Shown here: positions 8,956 to 17,014 of the stretch, one piece after another | How the letters are laid out: every line of letters begins with the position of its first letter | Position numbering within the stretch: the first letter of the stretch is position 1 | Origin: Ureibacillus sp. FSL W7-1570 | Lineage (GTDB): Bacteria; Bacillota; Bacilli; Bacillales_A; Planococcaceae | Assembly (NCBI RefSeq): GCF_038593265.1 | Contig: NZ_CP151979.1 | Coordinates: forward strand, 1,998,001 to 2,062,000 | Direction of reading: 5' to 3' | Length of the DNA stretch: 64,000 nucleotides | Program-made: the position numbers and the translations under genes | The notes under the pieces: generated by a model | What the model saw: only the letters and a program-made list of their open reading frames with translations | Told to the model about the DNA's origin: nothing | Database searches by the model: none

Positions 8956-10795
8956 TTGCTATAACTCCTTTGTTCTGCTCATCAAGTTGTTGGATATATT
9001 GCAATAGTTGTGATGTTATATCGTATCGCATAAACGGCGTGATCAAATAGATTCCGTTAAAGTATTTTGTTGCCGTATCTAACAACTCTTTCGCAATTTC
9101 AAGACCCACTCTTGTTTCTTCTTCTTTATTTCCGCTCACTTGTTTCATTCTTTCCAACACATCATCGGACAATTTGATTCCTGGCACTTCATGATGCAAG
9201 AACTCCGCATTTTTAAAGCTTGTGAGCGGCATGATTCCGATATAAATCGGTGTTTCCAAATGTTTCGTCGCTTCATATACTTCCACGATTTTTTCCTTGG
9301 AGTATACCGGCTGGGAAATGAAGTAATCCGCACCATGTTCGATTTTTTTCTCAAGGCGGCTTACCGCGCGATCAATCACCCTTACATTCGGATTGAAAGC
9401 GGCCGCTACAGAGAAGTTGGCTTTCTTTTTAAGGGCTTTTCCGGAGAAAGAAATCCCTTCGTTCAATTGTTTGATGAGGGAGATCAATTCCATGGATGAA
9501 ACATCATAAACGCTTGTGGCGCCCGGAAAATCCCCCACTTTTGTCGGGTCTCCTGTAACGGCTAATACATCATGGAGACCAAGGGCGCTTAACCCCAACA
9601 AATGGGATTGCAACCCGATCAAATTCCGGTCCCGGCATGTAATATGGGGCATTGTGCGGATTCCGTATTGCAATTTTAAGATGGCCCCCATCGCCAAGTT
9701 GCTGACTCTTGGGGAAGCCAAGGAATTGTCGGCCATCATGATAAGGTCTGCCCCGGCCTCGTACAGCGCTTTGGCCCCTTCAATAAATTTGTCGATTTCA
9801 AGATGCTTTGGTGTATCCAACTCGACAATGACCGAACGTTCCCTTTTCGCTTTTTCATGAAGCGGCTCGAAACTCCGCGGTTCTGCTTCCTGAATGACAA
9901 TTTCCCTTTGGGGTTTTGCCACTTTCTTTTCAACCGGCTGGAAATGGGCCAGTTTCTTTTTCATCGCTTCAATATGTTTTGGCGTCGTTCCGCAGCATCC
10001 TCCGATGAGCCTTACCCCTTCATTGCAAAGTTCCACTGCGGCACGGGCAAAATAATCCACTTCCGATTCATAAACGACGCGGCCATCCTCGATATCCAAC
10101 AGGGATGCGTTCGGATAAGCCGATAAAAAGGCCCGTTCGGGAATTTCCACCTCTTCAAAGGCCTGTAATGTGTGATAAGGGCCAAGACGGCAGTTCACTC
10201 CTACGACATCTGCCCCCAATTGTTCAAGCCGCTTCAACGCATCATTCAATTTCATGCCGTTCAATAACACGCCAGGTTCCTGCATGGAAACTTGGGCGAT
10301 GATAGGCATATCCGTCATTAGCCTTAGCATTTTCAACGTTTCCGTAAGTTCTTCAAAATCATAGTAAGTTTCAAGCAATAAACCATCCAACTGTCCGTCA
10401 ATCAACACTTCCGCCTGTTCACGGACAGCTTCCAGAATTTCCTCCAATGTGTGGTCAACTTTCCGGACGCCGCGAATTCCGCCGATGGAACCCAAAACAA
10501 AGACGTTGTGGCCTTCTGCTGCACGCTTCGCTACAGCAATCGCCCCTTGGTTGATTTCCGCCACTTTGGACTCCAATCCATAACGGGCAAGCTTGATTCC
10601 ATTGGCTCCATAAGTATTCGTTTGAATCACATCAGCGCCGGCCTGTATGTATTCGCTATGAATTTTTTCGATGATGTCCGGTCTTTCAATATTCATTTCT
10701 TCATGGCAGTATTCAAGTCCGTACGAATATAAAAGGGTTCCCATCGCCCCATCTGCAACCAACACTCTATTTCTTAAAGCTTCCAGTAGCCCCAT
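8948..10795 (-). CDS. yitJ: Bifunctional homocysteine S-methyltransferase / 5,10-methylenetetrahydrofolate reductase
   Basis: This is a 615-residue two-domain enzyme. Residues 1-290 form a homocysteine S-methyltransferase domain with zinc ligands Cys202, Cys267 and Cys268 (IGGCCGTTP). Residues 320-605 form a flavin-dependent MTHFR barrel, with LAVTGDPTK at about 411-419 and SQPVY downstream. The reductase makes 5-methyl-THF, the methyl donor for MetH encoded next, so the two genes complete the terminal methionine pathway. It is the first gene after the SAM-I riboswitch and is therefore expected to be switched off when S-adenosylmethionine is plentiful. The protein matches B. subtilis YitJ in architecture. 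Confidence 0.95.
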   Translation of the reverse strand: MGLLEALRNRVLVADGAMGTLLYSYGLEYCHEEMNIERPDIIEKIHSEYIQAGADVIQTNTYGANGIKLARYGLESKVAEINQGAIAVAKRAAEGHNVFVLGSIGGIRGVRKVDHTLEEILEAVREQAEVLIDGQLDGLLLETYYDFEELTETLKMLRLMTDMPIIAQVSMQEPGVLLNGMKLNDALKRLEQLGADVVGVNCRLGPYHTLQAFEEVEIPERAFLSAYPNASLLDIEDGRVVYESEVDYFARAAVELCNEGVRLIGGCCGTTPKHIEAMKKKLAHFQPVEKKVAKPQREIVIQEAEPRSFEPLHEKAKRERSVIVELDTPKHLEIDKFIEGAKALYEAGADLIMMADNSLASPRVSNLAMGAILKLQYGIRTMPHITCRDRNLIGLQSHLLGLSALGLHDVLAVTGDPTKVGDFPGATSVYDVSSMELISLIKQLNEGISFSGKALKKKANFSVAAAFNPNVRVIDRAVSRLEKKIEHGADYFISQPVYSKEKIVEVYEATKHLETPIYIGIMPLTSFKNAEFLHHEVPGIKLSDDVLERMKQVSGNKEEETRVGLEIAKELLDTATKYFNGIYLITPFMRYDITSQLLQYIQQLDEQNKGVIANG

Positions 10796-10853
10796 CCAAA
10801 TTCCCTCACTTTTCTTTACTTCTTAAATATTCAGTTAATTCAACTAAAAGAAA

Positions 10854-10877
10854 AAGCCTTCTTGCGAAAGAAGGCTT
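10854..10877 (-). terminator. Expression-platform terminator of the SAM riboswitch
   Basis: A perfect 10-bp stem AAGCCTTCTT/AAGAAGGCTT has a 4-base loop and is followed by TTTTTCTTTT on the minus strand. It lies between the aptamer and the yitJ start, where the SAM-bound state should terminate transcription. Confidence 0.9.
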
Positions 10878-10898
10878 GTCATTTCCTTTTGAAGTCAC

Positions 10899-10998
10899 CT
10901 TATCTTTCGGCCATTGCCGCTGGATTTAGCACCTTACTAATTTCATTAGTGGTTGCTGAAGCTTCACAGGGCCAGTTCCCTCCACTTCTCTCGATAAG
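10899..10998 (-). ncRNA. SAM-I (S-box) riboswitch aptamer
   Basis: Read on the minus strand, this has the canonical S-box parts in order. P1 is formed by CTTATC and GATAAG. Then come AGAGAAGTGGAGGGAACTGG, CCCTGTGAAGCTTCAGCAACC, a variable P3 hairpin, and AAGGTGCTAAATCC. It ends with the CGAAAGATAAGGTG side of P1. It binds S-adenosylmethionine and controls the yitJ-metH transcript through the downstream terminator at 10854-10877. Confidence 0.96.
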
Positions 10999-11035
10999 TA
11001 ATATTCAATTTTGAAATACCGATATAATAGCTTAC

Positions 11036-11064
11036 ATCATAAACGGTATTCTTCATTTTGTCAA
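11036..11064 (-). promoter_or_regulatory. Sigma-A promoter of the S-box yitJ-metH operon
   Basis: On the minus strand TTGACA (11059-11064) and TATGAT (11036-11041) are exactly 17 bases apart, about 40 bases before the riboswitch. Confidence 0.85.
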
Positions 11065-11079
11065 GTTAACTAATCGGAA

Positions 11080-12471
11080 TTAATGCGAAATGATATCGAA
11101 AATTTTCTCTGCCGTTTCTTTACCATTATCGATACATGCGCCGATTCCTACGCCGAAATAAGAACATCCTGCAATGAACAGATTTGGATAGAGCTGATCC
11201 AATTTTGCCAACACTTGATCCAATGCTTCGTGATGGGCCAAATCATAAGTCGGCATCGCTTCAATCCATTTCGTAATATTCACAATGCTAGGTTGCGCTT
11301 CTATATTCAAGCTGAGTTTAATATCGTTCAATGCCACTTTTGTCAGCTCTTCATCAGTCATGTTGATCAATTCTTGATAACGTGGATTACTTTCCTTATA
11401 GAAGACGCGCACCAACAGGTTCCCTTCTTTGGACGTATGTTTCCATTTGCGGCTTGTCCAAGTGGATGCATTACATGCCAAATCGCTGTTATGGGAAACG
11501 ATAAATCCGGTGCCATCCTGCGGCAATACGGAATCCGGCAGATCAAAGCCCAAATACATTGTGATGGCGGATGCATCTTTGAATTGGTTGAAATAAGGTT
11601 CCAATTCTTCATTATTCAAAAGATGTTTAATCACTTTGTTAGGCAATGCCAAAACAACAACATCCGATTCCATTTTATCGCCACTAGCCAAAGTGATTTC
11701 ATAACGATCATTTTTCTTCTCGACTTGAACCGTTTCCGTGCCTTTATAAATTTCTACATCATCCAACAGTTCTTCCAATCGGTCGATCAATTGGCTTAAA
11801 CCGTTTTTAAAAGACAAGAATTTTTTATTTGCTTCCCGTTCAAATTTTTCCCGATTCGCTTGCAATCCTTTCATCAGGCTGCCATATTCATTTTTATAAT
11901 CGACCAAATACGGAAGGGTGGAAGCGATGGACAATTTATAAATATCTCCGGAATAAACGCCGGCAAGTACTGGGGCAATCTGCTTTTCAACGATTTCTTT
12001 TCCCAAAAAGTATTCCAAAAATTCTCCGATTGAATTTTCCTTTGTAAATTTCGTATTCGGAATTTCTTCATCTTTTAAAAAGCGTTGTTTTCCTTCTTCT
12101 GAAATCAATGTGCTCGCATTCAATGATTCCACCGTCATCGGAATACCGAAAACAGACTCCTTAGGAATTGCATGTAATTCATTGTTCGTATGGATATAGG
12201 AAATCCCCGTTTCGTTATAAACAACTTCCGATTCAAAATCGAGTTCTTTTATCAGTTCTTGGACACTTGGATAACGGGCTACAATGGAATCCGCCCCCGT
12301 TTCCATGACGAATCCGTTTTCCCGCGCTGTGTGCATTTTGCCGCCAAGGTAAGGATTTTTTTCCAAAAGCACCAAACGGGCAGGAACATTTTTTTCTTTC
12401 AATTGTTTTTGCAAATAGTACATCGTGCAAAGTCCTGTAATTCCTCCACCAATCACTGTTACCGTTTTCAT
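11080..12471 (-). CDS. cgoX: Coproporphyrinogen III oxidase (HemY-type protoporphyrinogen/coproporphyrinogen oxidase)
   Basis: This 463-residue FAD enzyme acts in the Gram-positive coproporphyrin-dependent heme pathway, converting coproporphyrinogen III to coproporphyrin III. The N-terminal dinucleotide fold is clear (VTVIGGGITGLCTMYYLQ, residues 4-21). An acidic/basic FAD loop follows (VLLEKNPYLGGKMHT). The C-terminal FAD-binding block LFIAGCSYFGVGIGACIDNG is typical for the family. No hemE or hemH neighbour is present, unlike B. subtilis hemEHY, so the gene stands apart from the rest of the pathway here. The ATG at 12471 is preceded by a weak AGGAGT-like site. Confidence 0.92.
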   Translation of the reverse strand: MKTVTVIGGGITGLCTMYYLQKQLKEKNVPARLVLLEKNPYLGGKMHTARENGFVMETGADSIVARYPSVQELIKELDFESEVVYNETGISYIHTNNELHAIPKESVFGIPMTVESLNASTLISEEGKQRFLKDEEIPNTKFTKENSIGEFLEYFLGKEIVEKQIAPVLAGVYSGDIYKLSIASTLPYLVDYKNEYGSLMKGLQANREKFEREANKKFLSFKNGLSQLIDRLEELLDDVEIYKGTETVQVEKKNDRYEITLASGDKMESDVVVLALPNKVIKHLLNNEELEPYFNQFKDASAITMYLGFDLPDSVLPQDGTGFIVSHNSDLACNASTWTSRKWKHTSKEGNLLVRVFYKESNPRYQELINMTDEELTKVALNDIKLSLNIEAQPSIVNITKWIEAMPTYDLAHHEALDQVLAKLDQLYPNLFIAGCSYFGVGIGACIDNGKETAEKIFDIISH

Positions 12472-12656
12472 TCAATACAACTCCTATACATTCAATTTGA
12501 CTATTTTAAGTATAATCGCTTTTTTTAGCTATTTTTGTGTCGGCTTTAGCAAATTTTATTGAATAATAGTCGAAAAATTTCATAATTCAATAGACTTCCA
12601 CTCGAATTGTCCAAGGGAATGTGCATTCCAAGAAGTGGATGGAGGAAATTGCGGAA

Positions 12657-13535
12657 TTATTGAACATATTCGTTTTCCATTTGTTGTCTTGCCAATTCCC
12701 GCCAACGGGAGGCAGCCTTCTTATCAACCTCGACATCGATTCCATTTTCATAAATATGGGCGATATTCAACTTTGCCTGATAATCGCCGAGCAATGAAGC
12801 CCGCTTATAATAGTAAAGCGCTTTCTTTCCATTCCTTTCCACCCCAATGCCGTTCTCATATAAATATCCCAAATTATAAATGGAATCGATATGATGGGAT
12901 TCAGCCGCTTTCTCAAACCATTCAACGGCTTTTGAAATGTTTTTCTCCACACCCAATAGCCCGTCCAAATAGATGGAACCCATACGGTACTGGGCATCCT
13001 CATAACCGCCTTGAGCGGACTTCAAATAATGGTGAAAGGCCTTATCTTCATCTTTATTGATTCCGATTCCTTGTTCATACATGATCCCCAGCGTAAACAT
13101 CGCTTCCACCACATTCTGTTTTGCAGCCTCTTTGAACCATTTCAATGCTTCCTTGTAATTTACAGGGACCCCTTCTCCGTTCAAATACATATCGGCCAAG
13201 TTATTTTGGGCATCCGGATGTCCCTTTTTTGCCGCCTTTTTATATAATTGAAAAGCCATCTTCACATCTTCTTCCACCCCAAGCCCTTCATAATAACAGT
13301 TTGCAAGCTGATAAAGGGCTTCACTATTCCCGGCTTTGCCGGCTTTTTGCAGCCAAAATACCACGAGGGAATATTCTTCCATAATTTTATAAAGATAGGC
13401 CAATTCAATCATAGCTTCCACATTTTTTTCATGGGCAAGGCGATAAATATCTCTCGCTTGGATCAATTGCTCGACTGTCAGTAAATGCTGGAACCGCAGC
13501 AATAACTCTTCAAATTTATCTTGCTTATCTACCAC
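12657..13535 (-). CDS. Sel1-like tetratricopeptide repeat protein
   Basis: This is a 292-residue protein made mostly of Sel1-type repeats. About six tandem 36-residue units run from residue 65 to 285, each with the pattern A..LG..Y..G.GV..D...A...Y.KAA. Examples are YQLANCYYEGLGVEED and YNLGYLYENGIGVERN. Such solenoids bind partner proteins; no catalytic domain is visible. The start is taken as GTG 13535, because AAAGGTG precedes it and the longer frame overlaps the LysR gene. It begins 16 bases after the LysR stop, so the two genes are probably co-transcribed. No signal peptide is seen. The function is unknown. Confidence 0.75.
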   Translation of the reverse strand: MVDKQDKFEELLLRFQHLLTVEQLIQARDIYRLAHEKNVEAMIELAYLYKIMEEYSLVVFWLQKAGKAGNSEALYQLANCYYEGLGVEEDVKMAFQLYKKAAKKGHPDAQNNLADMYLNGEGVPVNYKEALKWFKEAAKQNVVEAMFTLGIMYEQGIGINKDEDKAFHHYLKSAQGGYEDAQYRMGSIYLDGLLGVEKNISKAVEWFEKAAESHHIDSIYNLGYLYENGIGVERNGKKALYYYKRASLLGDYQAKLNIAHIYENGIDVEVDKKAASRWRELARQQMENEYVQ

Positions 13536-13551
13536 GCCATCTACACCTTTT

Positions 13552-14439
13552 CTATTTTCCTTTGAAATATTCCACCAAATAATTTCGAAATTGATTCGTT
13601 GACGGAGAAATATATCTCCCTGCAACCCATGATACCCCAATTTTACGTTCACAAATTGGTTCTTTTACGGAAATTTTTTTGACATTATATTCCGATAATC
13701 CTTTAATGGATGGAATGATGGAAACACCATGGCCTGCGCTGACAAATCCCGCTACCGTATGCGGATCTTCCCCTTCAAATGTGATGTTTGTTTTGGAAAT
13801 CCCTACATCCTTCAATAGTTTATCCACCATGTGACGCAGTGCATTCCCTTTTTTGATCGAAACAAAAGGTTCATCTTTAATCTCCTTCAACTCAATAAAA
13901 TCTTTTTTTGCCAAAGGATGATTTATGGGGACAATCACAAACAATTCTTCTTTCCACAATTCAATCCATTCTATTTCAACCACTTTTGACTCAATACGCT
14001 GGGATAAACATAAATCAATATCCCCTTTTTCCAAAAGTTCCAATAAATTCAACGAAGATGCCTGCGTCAAGTTAAACTTAATATTTGGATATTTATCATG
14101 GACATGGGCCATCAACTCGGGCACAATTTCCATTCCCAACGTATGAATAAATCCAAATGACACTTCACCGTAACCCGGCATGACAAGACCGTTGATTTCC
14201 TGTTTGGCCCTGCTGTATTCATCCAAAATCTTATTGACGCTTTCCAAAAACAGCTTCCCATAGCGGTTCAATATGATGGACCGCCCTTGACGATCGAAAA
14301 GGGGCACGCCAATCTCCTGCTCAATATTTGAAATGGATTTGCTCAGGGCGGGTTGGGAAATGTTTAACATTTCAGCAGCATGGGTCATATGTTCCGTTTC
14401 AGCCACTACTTTAAAGTACTCTAATTGTTGTATTTCCAT
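13552..14439 (-). CDS. LysR family transcriptional regulator
   Basis: This is a 295-residue regulator. The winged helix-turn-helix occupies residues 1-60 (MEIQQLEYFKVVAETEHMTHAAEMLNISQPALSKSI pattern, HTH at about 18-37). A type-2 periplasmic-binding-fold effector domain fills about 90-290. The ATG at 14439 is chosen over an upstream in-frame start, because it opens the conserved domain and follows AAGAAGGGA. It is divergent from the esterase gene (221 bases between starts) and upstream of the Sel1-repeat gene. LysR proteins usually regulate a divergent neighbour, so the esterase is the natural candidate target. The effector is unknown. Confidence 0.85.
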   Translation of the reverse strand: MEIQQLEYFKVVAETEHMTHAAEMLNISQPALSKSISNIEQEIGVPLFDRQGRSIILNRYGKLFLESVNKILDEYSRAKQEINGLVMPGYGEVSFGFIHTLGMEIVPELMAHVHDKYPNIKFNLTQASSLNLLELLEKGDIDLCLSQRIESKVVEIEWIELWKEELFVIVPINHPLAKKDFIELKEIKDEPFVSIKKGNALRHMVDKLLKDVGISKTNITFEGEDPHTVAGFVSAGHGVSIIPSIKGLSEYNVKKISVKEPICERKIGVSWVAGRYISPSTNQFRNYLVEYFKGK

Positions 14440-14499
14440 AGCGAATTCCCTTCTTAAAAAATGATAACCGAATCGAATCAATTTGATAGAAATAATAAA

Positions 14500-14528
14500 T
14501 TGTATTTATGTAAGTCTATATCTATAAT
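14500..14528 (+). promoter_or_regulatory. Candidate promoter of the esterase gene
   Basis: TTGTAT (14500-14505) and TATAAT (14523-14528) are 17 bases apart on the plus strand. This would give an unusually long, A/T-rich leader of about 125 bases before the esterase ATG. Confidence 0.5.
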
Positions 14529-14660
14529 AAAGTTAAACGTTGAGTTTGAATACCAAAAATCTTAAAAAAACACAAGTATTTTTCTTAAATTTTCAAACAA
14601 TTTTCAAATTCTTTTTAAATTTTCTGTCACATTACGGTTAAAAAGGAGTAGTTCTTCAGA

Positions 14661-15407
14661 ATGAAAATCATTTCGCCAAAACCATTTACGATTGAGGCGG
14701 GAAAACGTGCTGTCTTATTATTGCATGGCTTTACAGGCAACACAAATGATGTGAAACGTTTAGGCCGCTATTTAGCAGAACGCAACTATACGGTTCACGC
14801 TCCTTTGTATAAAGGCCATGGCGGTGATCCTTTAGCCCTCATTCAAACCGATCCGATTGAATGGTGGAACAGTGCAGTTGAGGGTTATGATGAGCTTCGA
14901 AGACGTGGCTATACAGAAATTGCCGTTGCTGGTGTTTCTCTCGGAGGCATTTTCTCATTGCGCCTTGGCGAAGAACGTCCAATCAAAGCGATTGTAACAA
15001 TGTCCGCACCAGCATTGGATAAAAGTGTTGATAGCTTGCAACAACGCATCATTAGCTATACAATTAATTACAAAAAGCTGACTGGAACATATAATGAAGA
15101 AGAAGATAAACCAGAAGTTATTGCAAAAAGATATCAAATGCCGAAGCTTGAATATTTGCAAGGCATTATTAATGATACAAGCGCAAAATTGAATAAAATT
15201 GATAAACCTGTTCACATCTTGCGCGGCTTACATGATGATGAGTACTATTGCAAAAGCGCGGATTATATTTACAATTCCGTCAATTCGCGCATTAAATCGG
15301 TAAAAAGCTTCATCAATTCAGGTCACATTTTAACGGTTGACAAAGAACGTGAACTTGTATTTGAAGAAGTATACCGGTTCTTTGAAAGTTTGGATTGGGA
15401 AGAATAA
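14661..15407 (+). CDS. est: Carboxylesterase (Est30/YvaK-like alpha/beta hydrolase)
   Basis: This 248-residue alpha/beta hydrolase resembles the thermostable Geobacillus Est30, which hydrolyses short-chain esters in the cytoplasm. The oxyanion loop LLLHGFTGN is at 19-27. The nucleophile elbow GVSLGG puts the catalytic serine at 93. Asp192, within LHDDEYY, is the likely acid. His222 in NSGHILT completes the triad. The ATG at 14661 is preceded by AAAAAGGAG. Compared with Est30 the cap region (about 120-165) is diverged, so substrate preference may differ. A strong plus-strand terminator follows at 15504. It is divergent from a LysR regulator. Confidence 0.88.
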   Translation: MKIISPKPFTIEAGKRAVLLLHGFTGNTNDVKRLGRYLAERNYTVHAPLYKGHGGDPLALIQTDPIEWWNSAVEGYDELRRRGYTEIAVAGVSLGGIFSLRLGEERPIKAIVTMSAPALDKSVDSLQQRIISYTINYKKLTGTYNEEEDKPEVIAKRYQMPKLEYLQGIINDTSAKLNKIDKPVHILRGLHDDEYYCKSADYIYNSVNSRIKSVKSFINSGHILTVDKERELVFEEVYRFFESLDWEE

Positions 15408-15503
15408 AATTCGATTCTTCTTGCCATAATAATAATGTATCCCCTAGCAAATTCCCCAATTTGCTATGATATAAATATGTCCTTGAGACATACATCCCTT
15501 TAG

Positions 15504-15549
15504 CAAGCTACGAAAATGATCCCCGTCAAATTTCGTAGCTTGTTTTTTT
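15504..15549 (+). terminator. Terminator downstream of the esterase gene
   Basis: A perfect 12-bp stem CAAGCTACGAAA/TTTCGTAGCTTG is followed by seven T residues on the plus strand. A second, smaller hairpin (AGCAAATT/AATTTGCT, 15447-15466) lies between it and the stop codon. Confidence 0.85.
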
Positions 15550-15583
15550 GTGCAATTTTTCAGGATAAACTAAAGTGCCGTTT

Positions 15584-16750
15584 TCATTCAACGACTTTCC
15601 CGTACACTCCGCCTCCACCCCTTTCAATATTCAATTCCCCTTTCCTTGCCAAATCGATCATTTTGGCGATTTTTCCAGGCACCACTTGACCGAGTTCTTC
15701 CAATGACACTTCATGCAGAATGGCCATTTCCGTTCCAAACTCATCAATCAGCCGTTGAATCGTCCTTTTTCCAACACCCGGTATAAAATCGAGCGGCACT
15801 TGATGGATATACGGGGGCCTTTGACGGGTAGGCCGTTCAAGATCCGTCAATTCCCGAATTCTTACCGAAACCCCTTTTACGAAATGATGGCTTCCGCATT
15901 TCGGACAACTTTCCCCTTCTTCCACCCGTTCACCACATTCCTGGCAAGCAGTGGAATAGTATTTTCCGAGTAGCGGGTTTAAGCCATAGTTGGCTACAAT
16001 TTTTCTTTCTCCCTTTTCCTTGAGGGCCAATACGAGTTCTTGAAAATTCGGCTTTACCATCTGCACTTTTTGATATTCCCGCGCCAGTTTCCCGAGGGAA
16101 TGGGCATCGGAATTGGTGACGAACGTGTATTTTTCCAATTCACTAATACCCTGCACCATGTATGTATCGGAACTTAATCCGAGCTCAACCGCATCAATCT
16201 TCTCAGGATCGAACACTTCCGTCAAACTTTTTTCGACCCCTTTTCCATATAAGCTTTTGAAAGGGGTAAAAACGTGGGCAGGTATGAAAAGCCCTCCCAT
16301 TTCTTTGACTTTTCCCTGCAATTCCCTACCGCTGCAATAAATCCGCTGGGAACTTAAATGGATATTTTTGACGAACATTCGCATCCACCCGGAAAATTCT
16401 TTCATCCATTCGAGGGTTGGAAAAAAAGCAAGCACGTGGATGGGTCCTTTACAATGTTCATCGTAGATTTCAATTTCGGAACCCGGAATAAGGGTCGTCT
16501 TTTCAAATCTTAAACCGCCTTCCGGAAGAGGTTCCATCCTTCCATCATTCATCATTTCTTCCATTTCCTTTATGACTTCCGGTGAGTGGCAATCGATAAT
16601 GCCGATCATATCAAGACCTTTTTGACTGGAAGCGGTTTTTAAAATATTTTTTAGCGTCAAATCTTTGCTTCCCGTTATTTTTACCGCACGTCCGCCCTCC
16701 GTTCTCCCGATATGTATATGTAAATCGACATAATAATTTTTCAAGATCAT
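15584..16750 (-). CDS. Endonuclease Q-like PHP-domain DNA repair nuclease (YqxK family)
   Basis: The 388-residue protein matches the EndoQ/YqxK layout. An N-terminal PHP metal domain (about 1-255) has metal ligands in DLHIHIG (His11, His13), IIDCHS and TNSDAHS. A four-cysteine zinc finger follows (Cys269, Cys272, Cys282, Cys285). A C-terminal helix-hairpin-helix (DFIPGVGKRTIQRLIDEFG, about 321-339) comes last. EndoQ nicks DNA 5' of deaminated bases such as uracil and hypoxanthine. It is widespread in archaea but patchy in bacteria, mainly some Bacilli. Domain order and motifs make the family secure; the substrate is from family knowledge. An alternative TTG start at 16744 has better spacing from the AAAGGA site. 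Confidence 0.8.
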   Translation of the reverse strand: MILKNYYVDLHIHIGRTEGGRAVKITGSKDLTLKNILKTASSQKGLDMIGIIDCHSPEVIKEMEEMMNDGRMEPLPEGGLRFEKTTLIPGSEIEIYDEHCKGPIHVLAFFPTLEWMKEFSGWMRMFVKNIHLSSQRIYCSGRELQGKVKEMGGLFIPAHVFTPFKSLYGKGVEKSLTEVFDPEKIDAVELGLSSDTYMVQGISELEKYTFVTNSDAHSLGKLAREYQKVQMVKPNFQELVLALKEKGERKIVANYGLNPLLGKYYSTACQECGERVEEGESCPKCGSHHFVKGVSVRIRELTDLERPTRQRPPYIHQVPLDFIPGVGKRTIQRLIDEFGTEMAILHEVSLEELGQVVPGKIAKMIDLARKGELNIERGGGGVYGKVVE

Positions 16751-17014
16751 CCCGTCCTTTCTTTTATTTTATCATGTCTTTTCCGGTTGCTTTCTATGTA
16801 GTGGATCGCAACTTCATTTTCGCTATAACTTTTATTAATCAATTTTCTATTTAATATAAAGTTTTTAATCTAAAGTAACCATTTCTTCTAATGATATTAA
16901 TAGCATCTTAATTTTTTTCAGAAATTATGTATGATTAAAATAGCAATGTTTCATCGAGTTGAAGCGTTGAAGCGTTAAAGTAATAAAGGGATAAAGAGGC
17001 AGGAGGAAGATCAA

